A stretch of DNA of 8,319 nucleotides from Armatimonadota bacterium (GCA_023423495.1 JAFAFM010000078.1:1-8319), one strand, 5' to 3'; positions 1 through 6,229 are shown, counted from the first letter of the stretch. Program-made: numbers and translations. The notes: generated by a model from the sequence alone, not told the origin.

Positions 1-2483
1 CCATAGAACCACTCCATCACGTGCCCGAGCATCGCGTGGTTCAGCGAGTTGCTGCCGACGGTGATCGCGTCCCAGGTCTCGGGCATGGTGGTCAGGCCCT
101 TGGCGAGGATGCCGCCGTACGACCCGACGCCGGTGCGCGAGTAGACCTTGTGCAGCACGTCGGAGCGGCCCGCCTCGGCGAGCGCGCGGATGAAGTAGAC
201 GTGCCCGACGTCGCCGGCGGTCTGCTGGTATCCCCTCTTTTCCAGCTCGTCGACGATGTGTTGAAGGACGGCGGCGCGGTCTTCGGTCGGGATGAGATCG
301 GCGCAGAGCGCCATCGCGTGGCCGGATTGGACGCTGCCGGTGTTCTTAAGGGTCTTGGCAGCGGGGTCGTAGAACTTCTTCAGGAACGCCTGCTTGATGA
401 AGGCGAACTGGCCGCGGTAGAGCAGGATTTCCTTGTCCGCGTGCCCCAGGGCTTCCGCCGCATCGGCGAGCGCCCGGACGCACATCGCGTAGATGCAGGT
501 GGAGGTTAGATCGGTTGGGGTGTATCGACTTGGACCCGGGCTTTGACTGTGGCCGTAGTCATACCAGTCGCCGAGCCCCTTTCGAGCGATTCCTTCTCGG
601 GCGTCCTTTATGAGGAATTCGACATAAGCCCTCATCGCCTCGTAGTTTTCGCTCAGAAATCGCTTGTCCCCGTACCACACATAGGCATCCCATGGCATCA
701 GCACGCCGGACGCTCCCCATTCGACCGTGAACTTGTATTGATCATCGATCGGTCGCACCAAATAATCAGGCGCGACGGTGGGAAATCTGCCATCAGGGAC
801 TTGCGCGTCCCGTAAATCACTGGCGATCTTGTGGAACCACTGGCGGACGTCATAGCGATACATGAAGGTCCGATCAAGAAGGTAAACCTGCTCCTGCCAC
901 CCTAGCTTTTCCCGCTGAGGACAGTCCGTGAAAACGTAGCTCATGTTCGAGCGCATGGCCCAATCGACGAGGCGATGAATGTCGTTGTAGAGCTGACTGC
1001 TGGATTCGAAAGAGCCGACTTGCGGGTTATCCGTGCGGACGTGAATCATCTCCAAGTCCTCGAGAACCGGCAGTCCATCCGGATTTGGTTTTCCGGCCGG
1101 TACAGCGCCGGTTACCTGGACAAATTGAAATCCGTGGTACCACATGGTCCACTGGTGCGTTTCAGATTTGCCGCCCGCGAGCGTGTAGGAGGCCGATGCA
1201 TCTCCACCCCAAAGGTTCAGCTGGACCACCTCGCCGCGCTCATTCATCACTTCGGATGGCCGGAACGTCACGGTTTGGCCTGACTTACCGCGAACACGGA
1301 ATTTCAAGATGGCCATTGCGTTTTGCGGGAAAACGTAGCTCCATTCGCCCGACTTGGGATTCTTGATTTCGATTGGCTTCCAACTCTGAACAGGTTTGAA
1401 GGCTGGCCAATCTTGCTTCTTAAGCTCGGACGTGGGAGAACTGGTCACGATCGGAGGTTGCAAAAACTTGGATTGCGGTCGTGCGTCGAAATCCTCGCCA
1501 GCGAATACGTGGGATAGCGTAAACGGACCTGGAGCCCACATCCAGCTCTCGTCCGTGGCAACCTTCTCAGACTTTCCATCGGTGTATTCGATTTCGATAG
1601 TAGCTGCTAGTAGATAGGGACGTCCGTTGCTGAAGTCGGGCATCGCGTCGCCCTTTGCATATCTGCCCTGAGGTGGACGCGCTACACGGTACCAGCTATT
1701 ACCAAGTTCAACTCGCACCGCGTTGCCACCCTGTCTGAGTGACTTGGTCAGGTCAAATTCCTGCCAATAAAGGGTCTTGTCGTACTGGGACCAGGGCTGA
1801 TTGAGCAGTGTATCACCCTGCCGACGCCCGTTGACGAACAGGTTGTAGTGCCCAAGTCCGATCACCTTGGCCGTTGCCCGGCGCACGGGTGCATTTACTT
1901 TGAGCTGTTTGTGGAATTCTGGAGCCGGTACATCACCTGCGCGGAGATTCCATGGACTTGACCCAAAAGGTCCGAGCCGTACGACCGAGCCATCGGGACT
2001 TGTCCACTCGTTATCAGAGTGGATCTCCGATACAGTTTCGCCGCTCTTCGCCGTCCCGTAGAAGATAAATCCGGCCGGATTGACAATTCCCGTCCCGGTT
2101 CCGTTGGTGGCTTCGACTTCGATCTGGTTTTCTCCGGACTTCAAATGGATCCGCACATCTATCTCCGCCATTTGATCCCAGGATGTAGCTTCGCCAACCC
2201 GCATTCCGTTGATCCGAACCACTGCTGAGTTATCCGCGGTAAAGGAAATCTTGGCCTCAGAAGGCTGCTTCGGAAGCGTCCACGTTCGGATAAGGCGAAC
2301 TGTTCCAGCCGAGGCGCCTTGCAAAGTGGGCGCCGCGTCGCCTGGCCTCCTCACCCAAATCCAACTGGACTTCTGCATCGGACTCGAAGTTGCTGGAACA
2401 GTCAGCCACTTCGCCTCAGAAAAGGGATTGGACACTGTTTGGATCGAATGCATGGCGAGCACAGCAAAGCAAAGTGGGATCAC
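1..2483 (-). CDS. Secreted alpha-L-rhamnosidase, GH78 type (3' end cut by window edge)
   Basis: Seen: one open minus-strand frame gives 827 residues before the left edge. It starts at GTG 2483, three codons after an in-frame TAA; the first in-frame ATG is at 2453. The GTG start adds a short hydrophobic leader (MIPLCFAVLA), so export is likely, though no strong ribosome binding site decides the start. Domain order: a beta-sandwich (about 40-165); a rhamnosidase N-terminal carbohydrate-binding-like domain with LFVNGRRQGD (about 175-345); a central beta domain (about 350-450); and the alpha/alpha barrel from about 475. The barrel holds the family signature TDCPQREKLGW, with D520 and E525 as candidate catalytic residues, and near the C-terminus TTMPETWD, with E802 as candidate general base, followed by SLNH. 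Family knowledge: inverting hydrolysis of terminal alpha-L-rhamnose. Odd: the usual GD after LGW is replaced by QEQ, and GC content jumps within the gene near 490-540. The family call is firm; the substrate is unknown. Confidence 0.93.
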   Translation of the reverse strand, partial: MIPLCFAVLAMHSIQTVSNPFSEAKWLTVPATSSPMQKSSWIWVRRPGDAAPTLQGASAGTVRLIRTWTLPKQPSEAKISFTADNSAVVRINGMRVGEATSWDQMAEIDVRIHLKSGENQIEVEATNGTGTGIVNPAGFIFYGTAKSGETVSEIHSDNEWTSPDGSVVRLGPFGSSPWNLRAGDVPAPEFHKQLKVNAPVRRATAKVIGLGHYNLFVNGRRQGDTLLNQPWSQYDKTLYWQEFDLTKSLRQGGNAVRVELGNSWYRVARPPQGRYAKGDAMPDFSNGRPYLLAATIEIEYTDGKSEKVATDESWMWAPGPFTLSHVFAGEDFDARPQSKFLQPPIVTSSPTSELKKQDWPAFKPVQSWKPIEIKNPKSGEWSYVFPQNAMAILKFRVRGKSGQTVTFRPSEVMNERGEVVQLNLWGGDASASYTLAGGKSETHQWTMWYHGFQFVQVTGAVPAGKPNPDGLPVLEDLEMIHVRTDNPQVGSFESSSQLYNDIHRLVDWAMRSNMSYVFTDCPQREKLGWQEQVYLLDRTFMYRYDVRQWFHKIASDLRDAQVPDGRFPTVAPDYLVRPIDDQYKFTVEWGASGVLMPWDAYVWYGDKRFLSENYEAMRAYVEFLIKDAREGIARKGLGDWYDYGHSQSPGPSRYTPTDLTSTCIYAMCVRALADAAEALGHADKEILLYRGQFAFIKQAFLKKFYDPAAKTLKNTGSVQSGHAMALCADLIPTEDRAAVLQHIVDELEKRGYQQTAGDVGHVYFIRALAEAGRSDVLHKVYSRTGVGSYGGILAKGLTTMPETWDAITVGSNSLNHAMLGHVMEWFY

Positions 2484-2577
2484 CAGTTCACTTTACCGTC
2501 TGACTTGAATTACCAGGCGTGTCGCGTCCCTATTGGAAATTAACTGAAACTGACTTAACCTATTTAACGGAGGAGAA
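2484..2577. promoter_or_regulatory. Divergent intergenic region between rhamnosidase and secreted protein genes
   Basis: These 94 bases separate two divergent genes and so should hold both promoters. On the plus strand TTGGAA (2533-2538) and TAACCT (2556-2561) lie 17 bases apart, a weak sigma-70-like pair. A strong GGAGGAG ribosome binding site at 2569-2575 precedes ATG 2578. No clear inverted repeat or operator was seen. Confidence 0.3.
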
Positions 2578-3222
2578 ATGAATAAAATTTCGCGAATCGC
2601 TACCATGTGTTTGGCTTTGGCAAGCATTTCTGTGTTTTTAGGATTGACCACGGCGGGATCCACTGTTGCCCAAGGCGGGGGGCCGGGACAAAGTGGCAAG
2701 CCAGCCACTGAGGTGAAGGTCATCAACGGAGCTTCTGAGTCAGTGCCGGTCGTCATTCAAGGCACCGCATCCGTGAATGTGGGAAACACTATTGGCAATC
2801 CGGTACCAGTCACGGTTACAAATCCCAATCCGATAGAAGAATCCGGAACCCGGATTGTGATCAGGGACACCGTTATGATCCCCAACGGCGGATTCAATGG
2901 GTCGGCACAGGTGTACGTTGTGCCAGACGGCAAATACCTTGTCCTAGAAATGGCTACTTTTCACGTTGAGCGGCTGGGCAAAGTCGGCGACCACGAGCTC
3001 ACAATCGGATCTTTGTACGAAGGAAACACTGTTCAAACTTTCATCGCACCCGATGGTGGCCGCGATTGGGCAGAATACGGTAGCGAGAAGATTGAGCACT
3101 TGGCGGGAGCGGGCAGCGGAGTCAATGTTACAGTCTCCCGAAATCCCATCAATAGCGAGGGAATCCCTTTGTTTGCCACAGTTGTGCTGACCGGAAGGCT
3201 GTATAACGTCCCCAGCGAATAG
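2578..3222 (+). CDS. Exported beta-rich protein of unknown function, 214 aa
   Basis: Seen: ATG 2578 follows a strong GGAGGAG site. The N-terminus is a classical signal peptide: MNKISR, then a hydrophobic core to about residue 28, with probable cleavage near AGSTVAQ. The mature part opens with a Gly/Pro/Gln linker and a Val-Asn-Pro rich segment (VNVGNTIGNPVPVTVTNPNP, about 64-83). A beta-strand-rich domain follows (about 88-214) with VPDGKYLVLEMATFHVE and ending TVVLTGRLYNVP. That layout (VPxGKxLVhE early, a final strand closing in L.VP) recalls a beta-sandwich often seen in exported environmental proteins; this is from memory and not a family assignment. There are no cysteines after the leader, no catalytic motif and no sorting signal. 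The neighbouring rhamnosidase is divergent, so a shared extracellular role is possible but unproven. Confidence 0.85.
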   Translation: MNKISRIATMCLALASISVFLGLTTAGSTVAQGGGPGQSGKPATEVKVINGASESVPVVIQGTASVNVGNTIGNPVPVTVTNPNPIEESGTRIVIRDTVMIPNGGFNGSAQVYVVPDGKYLVLEMATFHVERLGKVGDHELTIGSLYEGNTVQTFIAPDGGRDWAEYGSEKIEHLAGAGSGVNVTVSRNPINSEGIPLFATVVLTGRLYNVPSE

Positions 3223-3228
3223 AAATTC

Positions 3229-3265
3229 GGGCCCGGAAATTACCGTCCGAGCCCACTTTGTTTAA
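3229..3265 (+). terminator. Weak candidate rho-independent terminator
   Basis: Just after the stop of the exported-protein gene, GGGC (3229-3232) can pair with GCCC (3251-3254), and inside it CGG (3234-3236) with CCG (3243-3245). A T-rich but interrupted run follows (3257-3268). The stem is bulged and short, so this is tentative. It also lies between two convergent genes. Confidence 0.3.
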
Positions 3266-3450
3266 TTTGGCGGCTTATTGGAGTCACGCGTGCGCTCGCC
3301 AGCGCCTTTGTCATTGGCACCCCATTTATTGCTCCCGCCACGCTTGTTGCTGGGCACCGACATCCCATCTTCTTCTTGCTGGATGAAGCTTGTCTCGTTG
3401 CTGGTTACTTTGCCCGATCCGGGCACCTTGTCAGGTTTCTCTTTCTTCAT
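3262..3450 (-). CDS. Small hydrophilic, probably disordered protein, 62 aa
   Basis: Seen: the ATG at 3450 is preceded by a textbook CAGGAGG ribosome binding site five bases upstream, the best argument that this is a real gene. The product starts MKKEKPDKVPGSGKV and is rich in Lys, Asn, Gly, Ser and acidic residues. It has no cysteine and no hydrophobic segment long enough for a membrane helix or a stable core, so it is likely unstructured. It is divergent from the SRPBCC-ArsR operon, with 106 bases between the start codons. The paired repeats in that gap begin 45 bases from this gene's start, so it could share the control, which is inference. It is convergent with the exported-protein gene, 39 bases away. 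I do not recognise the family. It lacks the C-terminal GG-Glu/Gln tail of Pup-like modifiers. Confidence 0.6.
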   Translation of the reverse strand: MKKEKPDKVPGSGKVTSNETSFIQQEEDGMSVPSNKRGGSNKWGANDKGAGERTRDSNKPPN

Positions 3451-3494
3451 CTTCGCCTCCTGACTCTTAGACGACTTTCAGAATCTTTAAATAA

Positions 3495-3513
3495 ATGCAT
3501 CTCAAACGTTGCA
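3495..3513 (+). repeat. Operator-like direct repeat, copy 1
   Basis: ATGCATCTCAAACGTTGCA. It matches the copy at 3536-3554 at 17 of 19 positions. Its 18-base core, TGCATC-N6-GTTGCA, is also an imperfect dyad, as expected for a dimeric winged-helix repressor. It ends over the candidate -35 element of the SRPBCC-ArsR operon. Confidence 0.7.
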
Positions 3514-3537
3514 TATCCCGGAAATCTCTTGTAATAT
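3509..3537 (+). promoter_or_regulatory. Candidate sigma-70 promoter of the SRPBCC-ArsR operon
   Basis: TTGCAT (3509-3514) and TAATAT (3532-3537) are separated by 17 bases. The -35 matches consensus at three positions and the -10 at four, so the elements are modest but well spaced. Transcription would start near 3544, giving a very short leader before ATG 3557. The two 19-bp repeats overlap the -35 and the -10/start, so bound repressor would occlude polymerase. Confidence 0.45.
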
Positions 3538-3554
3538 GCATCTCAGAGGTTGCA
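3536..3554 (+). repeat. Operator-like direct repeat, copy 2
   Basis: ATGCATCTCAGAGGTTGCA, 41 bases downstream of copy 1 (start to start), close to four helical turns, so both sites face the same side of DNA. It overlaps the end of the candidate -10, the expected transcription start and the AGAGG ribosome binding site of the first operon gene. Confidence 0.7.
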
Positions 3555-3556
3555 CG

Positions 3557-4438
3557 ATGATAGAGAGCAAACGAGAGATTAGGATCGAGAAGTACATCCA
3601 AGCGTCGCCGATGGACGTCTGGCGACAACTGGTTGACCCGGAGAAGTTCTTTCCCACTTTTCTTGGCGTCCAATTTCCGCAAAGCTTTAAAACTAACGAA
3701 CTGGCTCCAATGCATTCAGAAGACGAACGCGGGTTCGTCTTCTGCGAGGAAGCCACACCGGGCAAGAGGCTTGCGTTCCGATGGAATTATGATCCGGCAT
3801 TAGCGGAGTCATTTCGACGGGATCAAAGCACGTTAGTCGAATTTCTGCTGATCGAACAAGATGGCGGGACGCTGCTACGCTTCTCTGAGACGGAGTTCGA
3901 AAACCTTCCTGCAGAGACACGCCAAAAATCCTACGAGCAGGTTGCGAATGGGTGGCCGACGATGTTCGACGACTTTGCTTCGATGGCCCCCCGAGGACAG
4001 GATGCTTGGCTAGTCGCCCAATGGTACGGCTTCATTCCTGCTCCAGTTGAGAAAGTATGGGAGTTCATCGAGCGATTCGGAATCTTTGCTGAGCTTGTCC
4101 ATTTTGAGGGCAAGGTGCGAGTCGGAGGAACCGTGATGCTCGATTTCGGCAAGTACGGTAAAGGACCGATCCTTATCACCGCTGTCGAGCCCAATAAGCT
4201 TCTCGCATTTCGGTCTTATCCCAGTCCCAGCGAAGAAACTTCGGTCGACCCAAGCCGTTCCACCCTAACCCTATTTAGGATGATGCCCTACGAAAGTGGA
4301 ACCTGGTTTATCGCCCGAGAATCCGAGTTCGATCGACTGCCCGTCGATGCTCGGCAAGAAATCTACGAGGGGCAGCGAGACGGTTGGAACCAGTGTGGCG
4401 CCCACCTAAAAAAACAGTTTCCAGAGGAGGAAAAGTAA
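3557..4438 (+). CDS. Tandem double SRPBCC (AHSA1-like) domain protein, 293 aa
   Basis: Start chosen at ATG 3557 because AGAGG (3545-3549) lies seven bases upstream. In-frame TTG 3509 and ATG 3536 fall inside the operator repeats and lack a site. Seen: two START/Bet-v-1-like modules in tandem, about residues 8-145 and 150-293. Each opens with a strand plus P-x-x-x-V-W and ends with E-S/T-E-F-x-x-L-P then a helix reaching G-W (E111 to W133; E255 to W277), both spaced 22 residues. Module 2 keeps the G-G-T-V-M-L-D-F-G strand pair typical of the family; module 1 has lost it. Family knowledge: such proteins bind hydrophobic ligands in a deep cavity; no enzymatic activity can be read here. First gene of a three-gene operon; its TAA directly abuts the next ATG. 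Twice the usual length of about 150, by internal duplication. Confidence 0.9.
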   Translation: MIESKREIRIEKYIQASPMDVWRQLVDPEKFFPTFLGVQFPQSFKTNELAPMHSEDERGFVFCEEATPGKRLAFRWNYDPALAESFRRDQSTLVEFLLIEQDGGTLLRFSETEFENLPAETRQKSYEQVANGWPTMFDDFASMAPRGQDAWLVAQWYGFIPAPVEKVWEFIERFGIFAELVHFEGKVRVGGTVMLDFGKYGKGPILITAVEPNKLLAFRSYPSPSEETSVDPSRSTLTLFRMMPYESGTWFIARESEFDRLPVDARQEIYEGQRDGWNQCGAHLKKQFPEEEK

Positions 4439-4900
4439 ATGACGACAGCAATGGATATTAAGCAAGAAATGGTGTTGAAAGCCAGTCCGGAGAAAGTTTG
4501 GGCGGCCCTAACCACGCCCGAAGGTTGGACCGGATGGTTCAGCGAGCAGGTAGAAGGCACCTTCCAAGTTGGAAGCATTATCACGATGGACTTCGGGCCC
4601 GGCACTCGTTGCTTCGGCAAAGTCGTGGAGCGCGTGGAGAACTCCAGCCTGGCATACAAATGGCACCCGGGCGAGGACTGCCCGATGGATAAATATCCCG
4701 AGTCTGAAATGACCACTGTCCGGTTCACGGTTGATGAGCATCCAGAAGGGACGCTGCTCCGCGTGGTGGAATCGGGTTTCGAGAACATCCCCGAAGAGCG
4801 TCGGGCATTCTGCTACCGACAGAACACTGAAGGTTGGACTTCCGAGCTGGCTAAGTTGCCGCCATTTGTGGAAAGCGGAATCCGGCAAGCAAAGGTCTAA
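4439..4900 (+). CDS. SRPBCC (AHSA1-like) domain protein, 153 aa
   Basis: Seen: GAGGAGG (4424-4430) lies eight bases before ATG 4439, inside the end of the upstream gene, whose stop codon immediately precedes this start. A single SRPBCC module of normal family length: EMVLKASPEKVWAALTTPEG at residues 10-29, then F-x-V-G-S-x-I-x-M-D-F-G (42-53), a K-W-H-P strand (74-77), and the C-terminal helix motif E-S-G-F-E-N-I-P to G-W (111-133). The same motif with the same 22-residue spacing occurs in both modules of the upstream protein, so the operon carries three related modules. Family knowledge: COG3832/AHSA1-type proteins often sit beside ArsR regulators, but their ligands are mostly unknown. The last base of the stop TAA is the A of the ArsR gene's ATG, which indicates translational coupling. 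Confidence 0.9.
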   Translation: MTTAMDIKQEMVLKASPEKVWAALTTPEGWTGWFSEQVEGTFQVGSIITMDFGPGTRCFGKVVERVENSSLAYKWHPGEDCPMDKYPESEMTTVRFTVDEHPEGTLLRVVESGFENIPEERRAFCYRQNTEGWTSELAKLPPFVESGIRQAKV

Positions 4901-5217
4901 TGGCGCTACCGCACGTCATCTATCAGGCTCTGGGCGATCCAACCCGTTTGGAACTCGTCCAGCGCTTGGGCGAACGCGGCCCTATGCCAACTCTTGAACT
5001 TGTAGATGGTTTGGGCATGACCCGCCAAGCCGCGACCAAGCACCTGTTGGTCTTGGAAAACGCCGGTTTAGTCGAGAGCAAATCCGAGGGTCGCCAGGTC
5101 GTTCGGAGCCTAAGGTTGGAAGCATTAAATGAGGCTGAAGATTGGCTCTCTGCCCGGACTAAGCTTTGGGATCGGAAGCTGGAAGCGCTTAGGAAATTTG
5201 TTGAGGAAGACGATTAG
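4900..5217 (+). CDS. ArsR-family winged-helix repressor, 105 aa
   Basis: Seen: starts in a TAATG overlap with the SRPBCC gene. The N-terminal YQALGDPTRLELVQRLGE (about 8-25) is the standard ArsR opening. The helix-turn-helix follows at about 29-58 (GMTRQAATKHLLVLENAGLV), with R41 and K46 in the recognition region, then a wing with EGRQVV (64-69). The C-terminal helix W-L-x-x-R-x-x-L-W-D-R-K-L-x-x-L resembles regulators that travel with SRPBCC genes. There is no Cys-x-Cys metal box and no cysteine at all, so this is not a thiol-based metal sensor. Inference: a dimer binds the two TGCATC-N6-GTTGCA sites upstream of the operon and represses its own operon until a ligand, perhaps one bound by the SRPBCC proteins, appears. 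Confidence 0.93.
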   Translation: MALPHVIYQALGDPTRLELVQRLGERGPMPTLELVDGLGMTRQAATKHLLVLENAGLVESKSEGRQVVRSLRLEALNEAEDWLSARTKLWDRKLEALRKFVEEDD

Positions 5218-5226
5218 CGCACTTAA

Positions 5227-5793
5227 CTAGCTTCTTGATCCTGGATATTCAAATGGTACGCCCACCCAATCGGCGGCGAGCTTTGCCCAGTGGTAGGGCC
5301 AGGTCGAGACGCCGGTTGGGCCAATCACCTCGACCTTGCCGCTTCGAAGCTTCGCTACAACCATATACTGGGCCATGCCAGTTCCGCCCGCAGAGGTTGC
5401 CGTCAAATATTGAACGTCCCGGACCGGAATCGACTTTTCGCGATAACGGATTTCGGCGGCAGGATCGGTGGGGCCAGTCCCCCGATCATAAGTCACCATC
5501 CAAGGACCTTTCTTTAAGGAGCTCCAAACCACGGCAATAAATAACAAGCCCACTAGCAGACTTAATCCACCGAAGACTTTGCTGGAAGTCTCCGGTCGCA
5601 TGAAGGCCCAGCCAGCGAAAACGACACCACCCAAACCAAAAATCGCGCCGAATATGAAGCCGGAAATCCTCGATGCATTGCTTTCGCGCACGATGAGGCA
5701 GGATCCGTAAGTGCCAAACAGGAACCCGCCATGATTGACATAGATCATCTTGGCGGCGTCAGTGCTGGGTTCGGGCAGACTTGGGGCGCTCAT
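5227..5793 (-). CDS. Membrane protein with two helices and a C-terminal soluble domain, unknown function
   Basis: Seen: from ATG 5793 the product is 188 residues. GTG 5841 would add 16 residues; neither start has a good ribosome binding site, so the N-terminus is uncertain. Two membrane helices lie at about 43-64 (GFIFGAIFGLGGVVFAGWAF) and 73-92 (FGGLSLLVGLLFIAVVW), each Gly-rich. A strand-rich domain of about 90 residues follows, with a Y-D-R-G segment, then IPVRDVQYLTA, YMVVAKLRSGKVEVIGPTG and a W-P-Y-H-W turn leading to the final helix. The alternation suggests a small beta domain on one face of the membrane. No catalytic motif or known family was recognised. It is convergent with the ArsR gene, nine bases apart, and is last in the run of minus-strand genes. 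Confidence 0.75.
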   Translation of the reverse strand: MSAPSLPEPSTDAAKMIYVNHGGFLFGTYGSCLIVRESNASRISGFIFGAIFGLGGVVFAGWAFMRPETSSKVFGGLSLLVGLLFIAVVWSSLKKGPWMVTYDRGTGPTDPAAEIRYREKSIPVRDVQYLTATSAGGTGMAQYMVVAKLRSGKVEVIGPTGVSTWPYHWAKLAADWVGVPFEYPGSRS

Positions 5794-5873
5794 ACTTATT
5801 ACTACGGGCCAAGCCGAAGCACGCGCTTTGCTTTTATCCACCAGACTTCAAAGATGTTCGGGGCATAAGCATG

Positions 5874-5905
5874 TGTATAGCCGACCTGATTGCTTCCCGT
5901 GTCAA
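5874..5905 (-). promoter_or_regulatory. Candidate promoter of the two-helix membrane protein gene
   Basis: Read on the minus strand, a perfect TTGACA (5905-5900) is followed by TATACA (5879-5874). The 20-base spacer is longer than the preferred 16-18, so the pair is uncertain. It lies 33 bases upstream of GTG 5841 and 81 upstream of ATG 5793. Confidence 0.3.
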
Positions 5906-5918
5906 TCCATAAAAAATG

Positions 5919-6190
5919 TTAATTCTGCACACCGTTCCGAAGCTTCTCCTTCTCCTTTAAGAACTCACGGAATTCCTTCCTTTCGGCATCAGGAACCGGC
6001 CCTGGGAATGCGAAGCGACGGGTGACAATATTTAGGCGGGGCAGGGAGTTTTCTTCGGAGCCAATCACCTTTGTTCTTTGACTCCGTACTTTTGAAGAAA
6101 CTCTATCTAATCGGCCCTTGGCCACCACATGACGATAGCCAACGCTGCTAGCGGGCCGACAATGGCCAGAACGAACCAGCGATTCCGCAT
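5919..6190 (-). pseudogene. Broken small membrane-anchored protein gene
   Basis: Seen: ATG 6190 opens a frame encoding MRNRWFVLAIVGPLAALAIV and then MWWPRAD, a convincing signal-anchor start. It is stopped by TAG at 6109-6107. The same frame continues with IEFLQKYGVKEQR, then TGA at 6067-6065. The frame one base earlier takes over and runs to TAA 5921-5919 with KVIGSEENSLPRLNIV and a strongly charged helix, ERKEFREFLKEKEKLRNG. Joined through one stop and one shift these give a sensible protein of about 90 residues: a membrane anchor plus a soluble tail. A naive call in the second frame alone (ATG 6206, 95 aa) starts with non-coding-looking sequence. Sequencing error is the main alternative to genuine decay. 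No slippery heptamer supports programmed frameshifting. No ribosome binding site is evident before ATG 6190. Family unknown. Confidence 0.45.
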
Positions 6191-6229
6191 AAAGCAATGA
6201 TATCACGGCAAAGCCGATACCAAAAGTTT

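Noticed and set aside
21..509. Plus-strand 162-codon open frame
   Set aside because: It is antisense to the catalytic domain of the rhamnosidase and is open because of the high GC there. Its composition (Val, Gly, Arg, Asp) is typical of a shadow frame.
3495..3554. The two 19-bp repeats as the start of a CRISPR array or an integration site
   Set aside because: Only two copies exist, they are shorter than CRISPR repeats, no cas or integrase gene is near, and their promoter position with dyad symmetry fits an operator.
3509..3556. Earlier TTG 3509 or ATG 3536 start of the double SRPBCC protein
   Set aside because: The extra 7-16 residues would be encoded by the operator repeats. No ribosome binding site precedes either codon, and ATG 3557 has AGAGG at proper spacing.
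4363..4888. Two minus-strand open frames of 126 and 141 codons
   Set aside because: Both lie opposite the SRPBCC genes, overlap each other and have no start signals or family features.
5911..5920. Run of A on the plus strand (T run on the minus strand) as a terminator after the broken gene
   Set aside because: No GC-rich stem precedes it; only a short GAAGCTTC palindrome lies nearby, too far upstream.
6065..6110. Programmed -1 frameshift or stop readthrough joining the two frames of the broken gene
   Set aside because: There is no X-XXY-YYZ slippery heptamer and no clear downstream stem. Two separate recoding events would be needed, so decay or sequence error is simpler.
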